From positions 1 through 11,933 of the forward strand of contig VHBV01000024.1 of the NCBI GenBank assembly GCA_016882165.1: a stretch of DNA of 11,933 nt. The letters are read 5' to 3'. Of the stretch, positions 6,015 to 11,933 are shown one piece after another; the first letter of the stretch is position 1, and each line of letters starts with the position of its first letter. Under the pieces are notes generated by a model that worked only from the letters and a program-made list of their open reading frames with translations, had not been told where the DNA came from and did no database searches. The DNA is from Candidatus Pelagibacterales bacterium (GTDB taxonomy: Bacteria; Pseudomonadota; Alphaproteobacteria; Rickettsiales; UBA1997). Made by a program: the position numbers and the translations under genes.

Positions 6015-7283
6015 ATGAAAAATCTAATTAAAGCAGAAGAATTAAAGAAAAAACTGGATGCTTTAAGACCTATCTCAAAAGAAATTGAATTAAAAATTTT
6101 ACAAAAATTTTGTCTTGATTGGAATTTTCATTCAAACAACTTGGAAGGAAACTCGCTTACTTATGGCGAAACAAAAATGTTCCTCCTTCATGGAATAACA
6201 GCTTCTGGAAAACATTTTAAAGATTATCTTGAAATTAAGGGTCATAATGAAGCTATAAATTTTGTCTATGAAGTTGCTAAGTCTGATCGTGAAATTACTG
6301 AAAACTTCATTCGCGAACTTCACTTTCTTATTCTAAAAGAACCATATGAAGTGGATGCAATCACTCAAGATGGAAAAGCTGCAAAAAAAACAATAGCTAT
6401 CGGTAAATATAAAACCTCCCAAAATCATGTAAAAACCAAAACCGGTGAAATATTTTACTTTGCTGAACCATTTGAAACACCAGCAAAAATGTATGATTTA
6501 ATTAAATGGCTTGCTCAAGAAAGTAAAAAAAATGACATAAACCCTATAATTTTAGCAGCCGAATTTCATTATAAATTTATTAGAATTCACCCTTTTGACG
6601 ATGGAAATGGACGTATTGCCAGAATTTTAATGAATTTGGTTTTGATGCGTTTTGGTTTTCCTCCTGTAATTATAAAAACTCAAGACAAAGAAAATTATTT
6701 TCTATCTTTAAGAAAAGCCGATGGCGGATTTATTGAAGATTTTATTGATTATATTGCTCAAAATTTAGTTCACTCTCTTGAAATTATGATAAGAGGCGCA
6801 AGTGGTGAAGAAATTGAAAAAGAAGACGATTTGGATAAGAAAATTGCTTTACTTAAAGCTGAATTTAAAGAAAATAAAGTAAAAATAAGATCAGAAGAAA
6901 TAATTGAATCACTATTAGATAGTTTAATTCCAAGAATTCGTGATAAATTTTTTAATTCTTGTAAAAAATTTGATGAATTTTATTCAGAAAATGAGTTTAC
7001 GGAAATGGGAATCCGAGAAAATCTGTCTGATAAAGATGGAAATAAATTAATTAGATTTATTTACTTTCACAAACATCTTCTAAAAAAAGGAATGGCTGAC
7101 TTAGAATATAAGATTTCTATTGATATTTCCTTTAATCTTGAAACTTATCAAATTTCATATCTTGAAAAAGATATAAAAGATATAATAGTGAAAAATTATG
7201 ATCAAAAGATATCTGACACTGAAATTGACCTTTTTATTAAAAAAATCAGAGAATATCATTTACAGAAATTACAATTAACTTGA
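6015..7283 (+). CDS. Fic family protein, class II (autoinhibited), probable AMP-transferase
   Basis: Fic enzymes transfer AMP (sometimes other nucleotide parts) from a nucleotide to hydroxyl side chains of target proteins. The catalytic motif IHPFDDGNGRIAR is at residues 191-203, with His192 as base, Asp196 at the metal position and the anion-binding GNGR. An inhibitory helix motif SNNLEGN (40-46, Glu44) lies before the Fic core, the mark of class II enzymes that block their own ATP site. KYKTSQNHV (131-139) is the target-binding flap, and EFHYKFIRIHPF supports the core helix. After about residue 255 comes a Lys/Glu-rich region of some 165 residues that I cannot assign; other class II Fic proteins often end in a winged helix. 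No antitoxin gene is nearby, as expected for an intramolecular inhibitor. It begins 20 nt after the peptidase stop, without a Shine-Dalgarno motif. The target could be the cell's own protein or, if secreted, a host protein; the sequence does not decide. Confidence 0.93.
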   Translation: MKNLIKAEELKKKLDALRPISKEIELKILQKFCLDWNFHSNNLEGNSLTYGETKMFLLHGITASGKHFKDYLEIKGHNEAINFVYEVAKSDREITENFIRELHFLILKEPYEVDAITQDGKAAKKTIAIGKYKTSQNHVKTKTGEIFYFAEPFETPAKMYDLIKWLAQESKKNDINPIILAAEFHYKFIRIHPFDDGNGRIARILMNLVLMRFGFPPVIIKTQDKENYFLSLRKADGGFIEDFIDYIAQNLVHSLEIMIRGASGEEIEKEDDLDKKIALLKAEFKENKVKIRSEEIIESLLDSLIPRIRDKFFNSCKKFDEFYSENEFTEMGIRENLSDKDGNKLIRFIYFHKHLLKKGMADLEYKISIDISFNLETYQISYLEKDIKDIIVKNYDQKISDTEIDLFIKKIREYHLQKLQLT

Positions 7284-7327
7284 GCAAGAAGTTGTCTCTT
7301 AGCCTCCTTCTTAAGGTTCATATAAAA

Positions 7328-7333
7328 TATAAT
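7328..7333 (+). promoter_or_regulatory. Perfect -10 hexamer in the glyA leader region
   Basis: TATAAT at 7328-7333 matches the sigma-70 -10 consensus exactly and lies in the 176-bp gap before glyA. No good -35 is found 16-18 bp upstream (TCCTTC or neighbours). It would give a leader of about 120 nt, whose last 68 nt (7392-7459) contain no G and carry three copies of AACTTAA (7422, 7430, 7442). In A/T-rich DNA the hexamer may be chance. Confidence 0.3.
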
Positions 7334-7459
7334 AAATGAACATGAGTAAGATGTCAGGAGAACCATTTTAACGAATTAGAAAAAGCAATGGAAATAAAAA
7401 ATTATTAAAAATTAACAAAAAAACTTAAAAACTTAATAATAAACTTAAAACAAAAAAAT

Positions 7460-8731
7460 ATGTCATCATTCTTCTCATCAAATCTTGAAAATTCAGATAA
7501 AGAAATTTCGTCTTCAATTAAGCGTGAACTTGATCGCCAACAATATCAAATTGAGTTAATTGCCTCTGAAAATATAGTTTCAAAAGCAGTTCTTGAAGCT
7601 CAAGGTTCAGTTTTTACAAATAAATATGCTGAAGGTTATCCAGCAAAAAGATATTACGGTGGATGCGAATTTTCTGATGAAGTTGAACAAGCTGCAATTA
7701 ATCGTCTTTGTGAACTTTTTGGCGCAAAATTTGCTAACGTACAACCTCATTCTGGTGCGTCTGCAAACTTATCAGTTTATTTAGCTCTTCTTCAACCAGG
7801 TGATACGATTCTTGGAATGAGCTTAGCTGCCGGAGGTCACTTAACTCACGGCGCGCAACGTACAATTTCTGGTATGTGGTTTAAATCTGTCCAATATGGT
7901 ATTCGTCTTGACGATGGTTTGATTGACTATGATCAAATGGAAAGTTTAGCTCGTGAACATAAACCAAAATTAATCGTTGCTGGAATTTCATCTTACCCAA
8001 GAATTGTTGATTGGAATCGTTTCAGAAAAATTGCTGATGAAGTTGGAGCTTTATTGATGGTTGATATGGCTCACGTTGCTGGATTAGTTGCTGCAGGAAT
8101 TTACCCATCTCCAGTTGGAGTTGCTGATATTGTAACTTCAACAACTCATAAAACTCTTCGTGGTCCAAGAGGTGGTGTTATCTTAACCAATGATGAAGAA
8201 CTAGCAAAAAAAATTAATTCTGCAGTTTTCCCAGGCCTTCAAGGTGGCCCTTTAATGCATGTTATTGCAGCAAAAGCAGTTGCTTTTGGAGAAGCTCTTC
8301 AACCAGAGTTCAAAGAATATGCTAAACAAGTTGTGAAAAATGCTAAAGTTTTAGCAGAAGTTTTAGTGAAACGTGGTTTGAAAATAACTACAGGAGGAAC
8401 TGACTGTCACTTAATGGTAGTTGATTTAACTCCTCTTGAAACACTAACTGGTAAAGAAGCTGAAAAAGTTTTAGAACGTGCTGGCTTAACCTGCAATAAA
8501 AATGCCATTCCAAATGACCCACGCTCACCATTCGTAACTTCAGGCCTTCGTTTTGGCACTTCTGCTGGTACAACTCGTGGCTTTAAAGAAAACGAATTTG
8601 AAAAGATTGGAAATTGGATTTGCGATGTTTTACAAGGATTTGTAAAAAATGGTGAAGAAGGTAATAAAGCTCTAGAAGAAAAAATAAAATCCGAAGTTAA
8701 AGCTTTGTGTCAAAATTTTCCAATTTATTAG
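7460..8731 (+). CDS. glyA: Serine hydroxymethyltransferase
   Basis: This PLP enzyme interconverts serine plus tetrahydrofolate and glycine plus 5,10-methylene-THF, the main one-carbon source for purine, thymidylate and methionine synthesis. The 423 residues are family length with no gaps. Conserved blocks are IELIASENIVS (31-41), TNKYAEGYPAKRYYGG (53-68), NVQPHSGASAN (93-103), GMSLAAGGHLTHGA (119-132) and VDMAHVAGLVAAG (201-213), with Asp202 and His205 contacting the cofactor. The Schiff-base lysine is Lys231 in TSTTHKTLRGPRGG, and FPGLQGGPL follows at 257-265. The pattern is closest to alphaproteobacterial SHMT. The start is set by the family-like N-terminus; the leader is A-rich, G-free and lacks a Shine-Dalgarno motif. 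It stands as a single transcription unit, with a 176-bp gap before it and a clear terminator after it. Confidence 0.98.
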   Translation: MSSFFSSNLENSDKEISSSIKRELDRQQYQIELIASENIVSKAVLEAQGSVFTNKYAEGYPAKRYYGGCEFSDEVEQAAINRLCELFGAKFANVQPHSGASANLSVYLALLQPGDTILGMSLAAGGHLTHGAQRTISGMWFKSVQYGIRLDDGLIDYDQMESLAREHKPKLIVAGISSYPRIVDWNRFRKIADEVGALLMVDMAHVAGLVAAGIYPSPVGVADIVTSTTHKTLRGPRGGVILTNDEELAKKINSAVFPGLQGGPLMHVIAAKAVAFGEALQPEFKEYAKQVVKNAKVLAEVLVKRGLKITTGGTDCHLMVVDLTPLETLTGKEAEKVLERAGLTCNKNAIPNDPRSPFVTSGLRFGTSAGTTRGFKENEFEKIGNWICDVLQGFVKNGEEGNKALEEKIKSEVKALCQNFPIY

Positions 8732-8762
8732 TTAAAAATTCAAATTACTTCTAAAATCTACC

Positions 8763-8796
8763 AAGAAGGGATCTATTGGATCCCTTCTTATTTCTC
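8763..8796 (+). terminator. Intrinsic terminator of glyA
   Basis: AAGAAGGGATC (8763-8773) pairs perfectly with GATCCCTTCTT (8779-8789) around a 5-nt loop, followed by the T-rich TTATTTCTC. It lies 31 nt after the glyA stop codon, where a terminator is expected, and before the glutathione S-transferase-like gene. Confidence 0.85.
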
Positions 8797-8833
8797 ACTT
8801 CCAATAATATTTTAAACATTCTTAAAGAAAAAA

Positions 8834-9508
8834 ATGCCAAACATCAAACTAATCACTTCAAAATTTTCTCCTTACAGTCATAAAGTTGAAATGGCTTTAA
8901 TTGAAAAAAACATTCCTTATGAAAAAGAAGTAGTTGATTTAACAAATCGTCCTGAATGGTTTGTTAAAGATGCACCTTTAGGGAAGGTTCCACTTTTATA
9001 TGTTGATAACAAAGTACTTTTTGAATCTTCAGTAATATGCGAATATCTAGAAGAAGCTTTTCCAGAAAAACCACTACACTCAAAAGATTTAGTTTTAAAA
9101 TCACAAGAGCGTGCTTGGATGGAGTTTTCAAACGGCTTATTAGCATCTATTTTTGCTGTTATGTTTGCTCAAAATCAGGAAAATCTTGAAGACAAAAAAG
9201 AAGAATTGGTACATAAAATTCATATTCTTGAAAAAGCTCTTTCAAAAAAAACTGGTACTTTTTTTGGTGGAGAAAAATTAATGCTACTTGATATTACAAT
9301 GGCTTCAGTTCTGAAACCTCTTTTCTTCATCAATACAAAATTCAACTTAAATCTTCTTAAAGACTGTCACGAAACATCTTCTTATGTCGGAAAATTAGTT
9401 ACCAATGATTTATTAAAAAAAGTTTTACCCGACAACTATAGTGAAATTTTCAAAGCATTTTTAACCAAAAAGAAGTCTCATCTTTTAACAATTAATTCTA
9501 ACTTCTAA
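8834..9508 (+). CDS. Glutathione S-transferase / SspA-like protein
   Basis: A cytosolic protein of the GST superfamily with a thioredoxin-fold N-terminal half and a helical C-terminal half (224 residues, typical). KLITSKFSPYSHKVEMALIE (5-24) is the first strand and helix. Ser12 stands where Grx-like or omega GSTs carry a catalytic Cys, so a thiol-transfer role is less likely. GKVPLL (50-55) carries the cis-proline Pro53, and FESSVICEYLEEAFPEKPL (63-81) is the glutathione-gamma-glutamyl site (Glu64, Ser65). The C-terminal domain includes LMLLDITMASVLKPLFF, with the conserved folding Asp. It resembles both SspA (stringent starvation protein A) and general GSTs; I cannot choose between them. Its stop codon TAA is immediately followed by the GTG of the methyltransferase gene, so the two are co-transcribed. 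Confidence 0.88.
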   Translation: MPNIKLITSKFSPYSHKVEMALIEKNIPYEKEVVDLTNRPEWFVKDAPLGKVPLLYVDNKVLFESSVICEYLEEAFPEKPLHSKDLVLKSQERAWMEFSNGLLASIFAVMFAQNQENLEDKKEELVHKIHILEKALSKKTGTFFGGEKLMLLDITMASVLKPLFFINTKFNLNLLKDCHETSSYVGKLVTNDLLKKVLPDNYSEIFKAFLTKKKSHLLTINSNF

Positions 9509-10699
9509 GTGCTAAAACTAAAAATAAAAAAACATCAAGAGATTAGAATTGTAAAAGGAAGTCTTTGGATTTTTTCTAATGAAATTGAAAATTTTGCTGA
9601 ATTAAAAACTCTTGAAAAAGGTTCAATTGTAGAAGTTATTATCAAAGGCACTCAAAGCTTTGGATTAGCTTACTTTAACCCTCACTCCTTAATTGCAGCC
9701 AGAATTTTGACTTATGATTGTAATACAAAGATCGACCAAGATTTTTTTGTTCAGAAAATTTCCTCTGCTTTAAAATTGCGTGAAAAATTTTTTTCCAAAC
9801 CATTTTATCGCCTAATTCACTCAGAAGGAGATTTTCTTCCCGGTCTTGTAATTGATCGCTTTAATGATATTTTTTCATGTCAAGTTTCAACGGCAGGCAT
9901 GGAAAAACTAACGCCAATTTTTATTTCTGCTTTAAACAAAATTTTCCCAGATCCAAAAATAATTTTACGCAATGATGTGGAATCCAGAAAACTCGAATCT
10001 TTAGATTTTAATATAATAAATGCTTCTGGAGACTTTGCTAGCGAGATTGAAATTGAAGAAAACGGTATAAAATTCTTGGTTGATGTTCGTCAAGGCCAAA
10101 AAACTGGTTGGTTTTTTGATCAAAGAAAGAATCGTGAATTTATTGGTTCAATTTCCAAAAACTGTGATGTTTTAGATGCTTTTTGTTATCTTGGTGGATT
10201 TGGTCTAAACGCATTAAAAAATAATGCTAAATCAGTAACTTTTATTGACTCTTCACAAGATGCAATAAATAAAGTTCAGAAAAATATTACTCTAAATAAT
10301 TTTTCACAAAATTGTGAATTAATATGTGATAAAGTTTTTGAATCTTTAGAAAAACTTGAATCACAAAAACGTACTTTTGATATTGTTTTACTTGATCCTC
10401 CAGCTTTTATTAAGTCAAAAAAAGATTTGTTTTCTGGTTTGAAAGGCTATGAAAAATTAATCAAATTATCAGTAAATTTAGTTAAAAAAGGCGGCATTTT
10501 AATGCTCACTTCCTGCTCACATCATGCTTCCATTAACGATCTTATCAATGCTGCTAATGATGGCTTTCGTAAATGTAACAACTTTCAAGGCCGCCCTGCT
10601 CGATTAATTCGCACTTTCGGCGCCGACATTGACCATCCAGTTCATCCAGCTTTAAAAGAAAATGAATATCTGAAATCAATTACTTTTACAGTTGAATAA
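9509..10699 (+). CDS. rlmI: Class I SAM-dependent 23S rRNA (cytosine-C5) methyltransferase, RlmI type
   Basis: Methylates a cytosine in 23S rRNA (C1962 in E. coli for RlmI) using S-adenosylmethionine. An N-terminal PUA RNA-binding domain (about 1-75) includes GSLWIFSNEIE (17-27). The EEHEE-like middle region contains HSEGDFLPGLVIDRF (104-118). The catalytic domain has KTGWFFDQRKNRE (198-210), the SAM motif VLDAFCYLGGFGLNAL (221-236) with acidic FIDSS (245-249), motif IV DIVLLDPPAFIKSKKD (291-306) and TSCSHH (334-339) with catalytic Cys336. The length of 396 residues equals family length. The start is GTG at 9509; the N-terminus matches the family there, and the gene abuts the preceding stop with no spacer. 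Members of this family are hard to tell apart without comparison, so the exact rRNA site is inferred. Confidence 0.93.
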   Translation: MLKLKIKKHQEIRIVKGSLWIFSNEIENFAELKTLEKGSIVEVIIKGTQSFGLAYFNPHSLIAARILTYDCNTKIDQDFFVQKISSALKLREKFFSKPFYRLIHSEGDFLPGLVIDRFNDIFSCQVSTAGMEKLTPIFISALNKIFPDPKIILRNDVESRKLESLDFNIINASGDFASEIEIEENGIKFLVDVRQGQKTGWFFDQRKNREFIGSISKNCDVLDAFCYLGGFGLNALKNNAKSVTFIDSSQDAINKVQKNITLNNFSQNCELICDKVFESLEKLESQKRTFDIVLLDPPAFIKSKKDLFSGLKGYEKLIKLSVNLVKKGGILMLTSCSHHASINDLINAANDGFRKCNNFQGRPARLIRTFGADIDHPVHPALKENEYLKSITFTVE

Positions 10700-10713
10700 A
10701 AGTTGAAGTTTAG

Positions 10714-10745
10714 AAATCCTTTATCCAATCACTCAATAAGGATTT
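10714..10745 (+). terminator. Weak hairpin after rlmI, possible terminator
   Basis: AAATCCTT (10714-10721) pairs with AAGGATTT (10738-10745) over 8 bp, extendable by two more pairs if T10722 is bulged. It begins 15 nt after the rlmI stop codon. No T-run follows directly; six T residues come only at 10758-10763, so intrinsic termination is uncertain. Confidence 0.35.
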
Positions 10746-10850
10746 GAAAAATATTAATTTTTTACCAAAAAAAACGGAGTAAAAAAATTTATAAACTTTT
10801 ATTAAATGAAAATTGGTTAGTTTAATACATAATAGATGAAAAAAAACAAA

Positions 10851-10932
10851 CTGTCATCCTGAGCGAAGCAAAGGATCTCAAAAAGCAATCTCTGAGAGAA
10901 ATTCCTAGATCCTTCACTTCACTCATTATAAC
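10851..10932. repeat. Degenerate palindromic interspersed repeat (TGTCATCCTGAGCGAAG family)
   Basis: The left arm begins CTGTCATCCTGAGCGAAGCA at 10851 and continues into AGGATCTC. The right arm (10907-10932) reads AGATCCTTCACTTCACTC and then decays. Aligned as an inverted repeat the arms agree at about 21 of 28 positions, the inner AGGATCT/AGATCCT being perfect. A small inner hairpin (TCTC/GAGA near 10890) sits between them. From general knowledge, the sequence TGTCATCCTGAGCGAAG(C)GAAGGATCTC is a non-coding palindromic repeat scattered through many unrelated bacterial genomes. The left arm here is near-canonical, while the right arm has lost the AGGATGACA end. No open reading frame or transposase is associated. 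Confidence 0.75.
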
Positions 10933-11048
10933 ACTTATTGTTATGCCATAATTAACTAAAAAATATAGTTAAAAATTTATATTTGATTTAATTAAACCCC
11001 GCTTTTAGTCTCTTTCACAAATCTCATTTCAAAAAACAATAAAACTAC

Positions 11049-11933
11049 ATGAAAATCCTTGTTACTGGCGCTTTGGGGCAAATTGGTTCAGAACTTACGG
11101 CAGCGCTGAAAAAAATTTATGGCGACCAAAATGTTGTGACGTCAGATGTGCGAACCGACAATATTTCTGAAGAATTTTTTCCTTACGAAAGCCTAAATGT
11201 TTTGGACAAGCCGCGCTTAGCTGAAATTGTCAAAAAACATCAAATTACTACCATTTATCACCTCGCCGCTATTCTTTCTGCCGCTGGCGAAAAAAATCCG
11301 CAATTGTGCTGGGACGTTAATATGACTGGACTGCACAATGTTTTGGAAGTGGCGCGCGAACTTGCGGTGAAACAAATTATTTGTCCAAGTTCAATTGCTG
11401 TCTTTGGCCCAGAAACACCTAGAATTAATACACCTCAAGAAACAATAATTTTACCAAAAACAATGTATGGTCTTACAAAAGCTGCCGGAGAATTACTTTG
11501 CGATTATTATGTTTCTAAATTTGGTATCGACGTTAGAGGAATTCGTTATCCAGGTTTAATAAGTTATAAAAGCTTACCGGGCGGTGGAACAACTGACTAT
11601 GCTGTAGAAATTTTTTATGAAGCAATAAAAAATAAAACTTACAAATGCTTCTTAAAATCTGACACAGTATTGCCGATGATGTACATGGCGGATGCAATTC
11701 GTGGAACAATTCAACTGGCTGAAACTGATTTTTGCAAACTTAAAAATCACAGTAATTTTAACTTTGCCGGAATAAGTTTTTCTTGTGAAGAATTAGCTAA
11801 AGAAATCAAAAAATATATTCCTGAATTTACAATCTCTTACGAACCAGATTTTCGTCAAAAAATTGCCGATTCTTGGCCATATTCAATTGATGACTCTGAA
11901 AGTAAGAAACAATGGGGCTGGAAAGTTGAATAT
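11049..11933 (+). CDS. tdh: L-threonine 3-dehydrogenase, short-chain (SDR) type (C-terminus cut by window edge)
   Basis: Oxidises L-threonine with NAD+ to 2-amino-3-ketobutyrate, which KBL cleaves to glycine and acetyl-CoA. The frame is open from the ATG at 11049 to the window end (295 residues; the family has about 310-320). An extended-SDR Rossmann motif GALGQIGSEL is at 7-16, with acidic SDVR at 32-35 for NAD(H). HLAAILSAAGEKNP lies at 71-84 and PSSIAVFGPETP at 113-124. Catalytic Tyr140 and Lys144 are in MYGLTKAAGELL. The segments that separate TDH from other epimerase-like SDRs are present: RYPGLISYKSLPGGGTTDYA (166-185), LPMMYMADAIRGT (208-220) and DSWPYSIDDSESKKQWGW (274-291). The first third uses many GC-rich codons (GCG, CGC, CTG, CCG, ACG) unlike the rest of the window. 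Together with glyA it suggests active glycine metabolism; kbl may lie just beyond the edge. Confidence 0.93.
   Translation, partial: MKILVTGALGQIGSELTAALKKIYGDQNVVTSDVRTDNISEEFFPYESLNVLDKPRLAEIVKKHQITTIYHLAAILSAAGEKNPQLCWDVNMTGLHNVLEVARELAVKQIICPSSIAVFGPETPRINTPQETIILPKTMYGLTKAAGELLCDYYVSKFGIDVRGIRYPGLISYKSLPGGGTTDYAVEIFYEAIKNKTYKCFLKSDTVLPMMYMADAIRGTIQLAETDFCKLKNHSNFNFAGISFSCEELAKEIKKYIPEFTISYEPDFRQKIADSWPYSIDDSESKKQWGWKVEY

Larger units (their letters stand above)
10700..11048. other. Intergenic region between rlmI and tdh, no gene
   Basis: This 349-bp stretch contains no plausible gene. It holds a hairpin after rlmI (10714-10745), an A/T-rich filler (about 10746-10850) and the degenerate palindromic repeat (10851-10932). 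Further hairpins are ATAACA/TGTTAT (10927-10943) and TTAACTA/TAGTTAA (10952-10972). The final 75 bp before tdh are A/T-rich apart from a CCCCGC run at 10997-11002, which is presumably in or near the tdh promoter; I see no strong -10/-35 pair there. Confidence 0.7.

Noticed and set aside
6015..7283. Fic as part of a toxin-antitoxin pair
   Set aside because: The neighbours are an S49 peptidase and glyA, and the inhibitory motif is within the protein itself, so no separate antitoxin is needed or seen.
7284..7459. Glycine riboswitch or other structured leader before glyA
   Set aside because: The gap is A/T-rich and largely unstructured; I see no glycine-aptamer core or expression platform, only a bare TATAAT and weak AAGAAG/CTTCTT pairing.
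10700..11048. Insertion sequence or CRISPR array in the rlmI-tdh gap
   Set aside because: There is no transposase frame and no regularly spaced direct repeats; the only repeat is one degenerate palindrome.

Overview
AT-rich bacterial chromosome segment (G+C roughly one third, estimated by eye), with short intergenic gaps except for two of about 350-380 bp. LeuC, SHMT (GlyA), YebC and the S49 peptidase all read like alphaproteobacterial versions. The low G+C, the absence of Shine-Dalgarno motifs before every start I could inspect, and a Fic protein next to housekeeping genes fit a reduced or host-associated alphaproteobacterium (Rickettsiales or Holosporales type). Intact leuC, purL, glyA and tdh argue against the most reduced Rickettsia-like genomes. 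The lineage is inference from sequence resemblance only.

Layout. Minus strand, left: purL (cut off by the window edge) and yebC. Between them lie a yebC terminator-like hairpin overlapping a second hairpin, and a good purL promoter. A 383-bp divergent region (1916-2298) follows, with no gene but rich in dyads and small repeats. Plus strand: leuC, an MFS transporter, an sppA-like S49 peptidase and a class II Fic protein are packed with gaps or overlaps of 20 nt or less. A textbook intrinsic terminator sits inside the last part of the sppA coding sequence. Then come glyA with its own leader and a clear terminator, and a glutathione S-transferase-like gene directly abutting an rlmI-type 23S rRNA methyltransferase gene. 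A 349-bp gap (10700-11048) carries a degenerate copy of a palindromic interspersed repeat (TGTCATCCTGAGCGAAG family). The window ends in tdh (short-chain L-threonine 3-dehydrogenase), truncated about 20 residues before its expected end.

How they fit together. purL (purine synthesis), glyA (serine/glycine and one-carbon units) and tdh (threonine to glycine via 2-amino-3-ketobutyrate) all touch glycine and one-carbon supply. leuC is the large subunit of isopropylmalate isomerase, but its partner leuD is not in the window. yebC and rlmI are translation-related. I see no mobile element with a transposase, no CRISPR array, no tRNA and no rRNA. No obviously new multi-gene system stands out. The best leads are regulatory: the terminator inside sppA, the overlapping hairpins between yebC and purL, and the paired 12-bp dyads upstream of leuC. 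To these I add the unassigned C-terminal half of the Fic protein.
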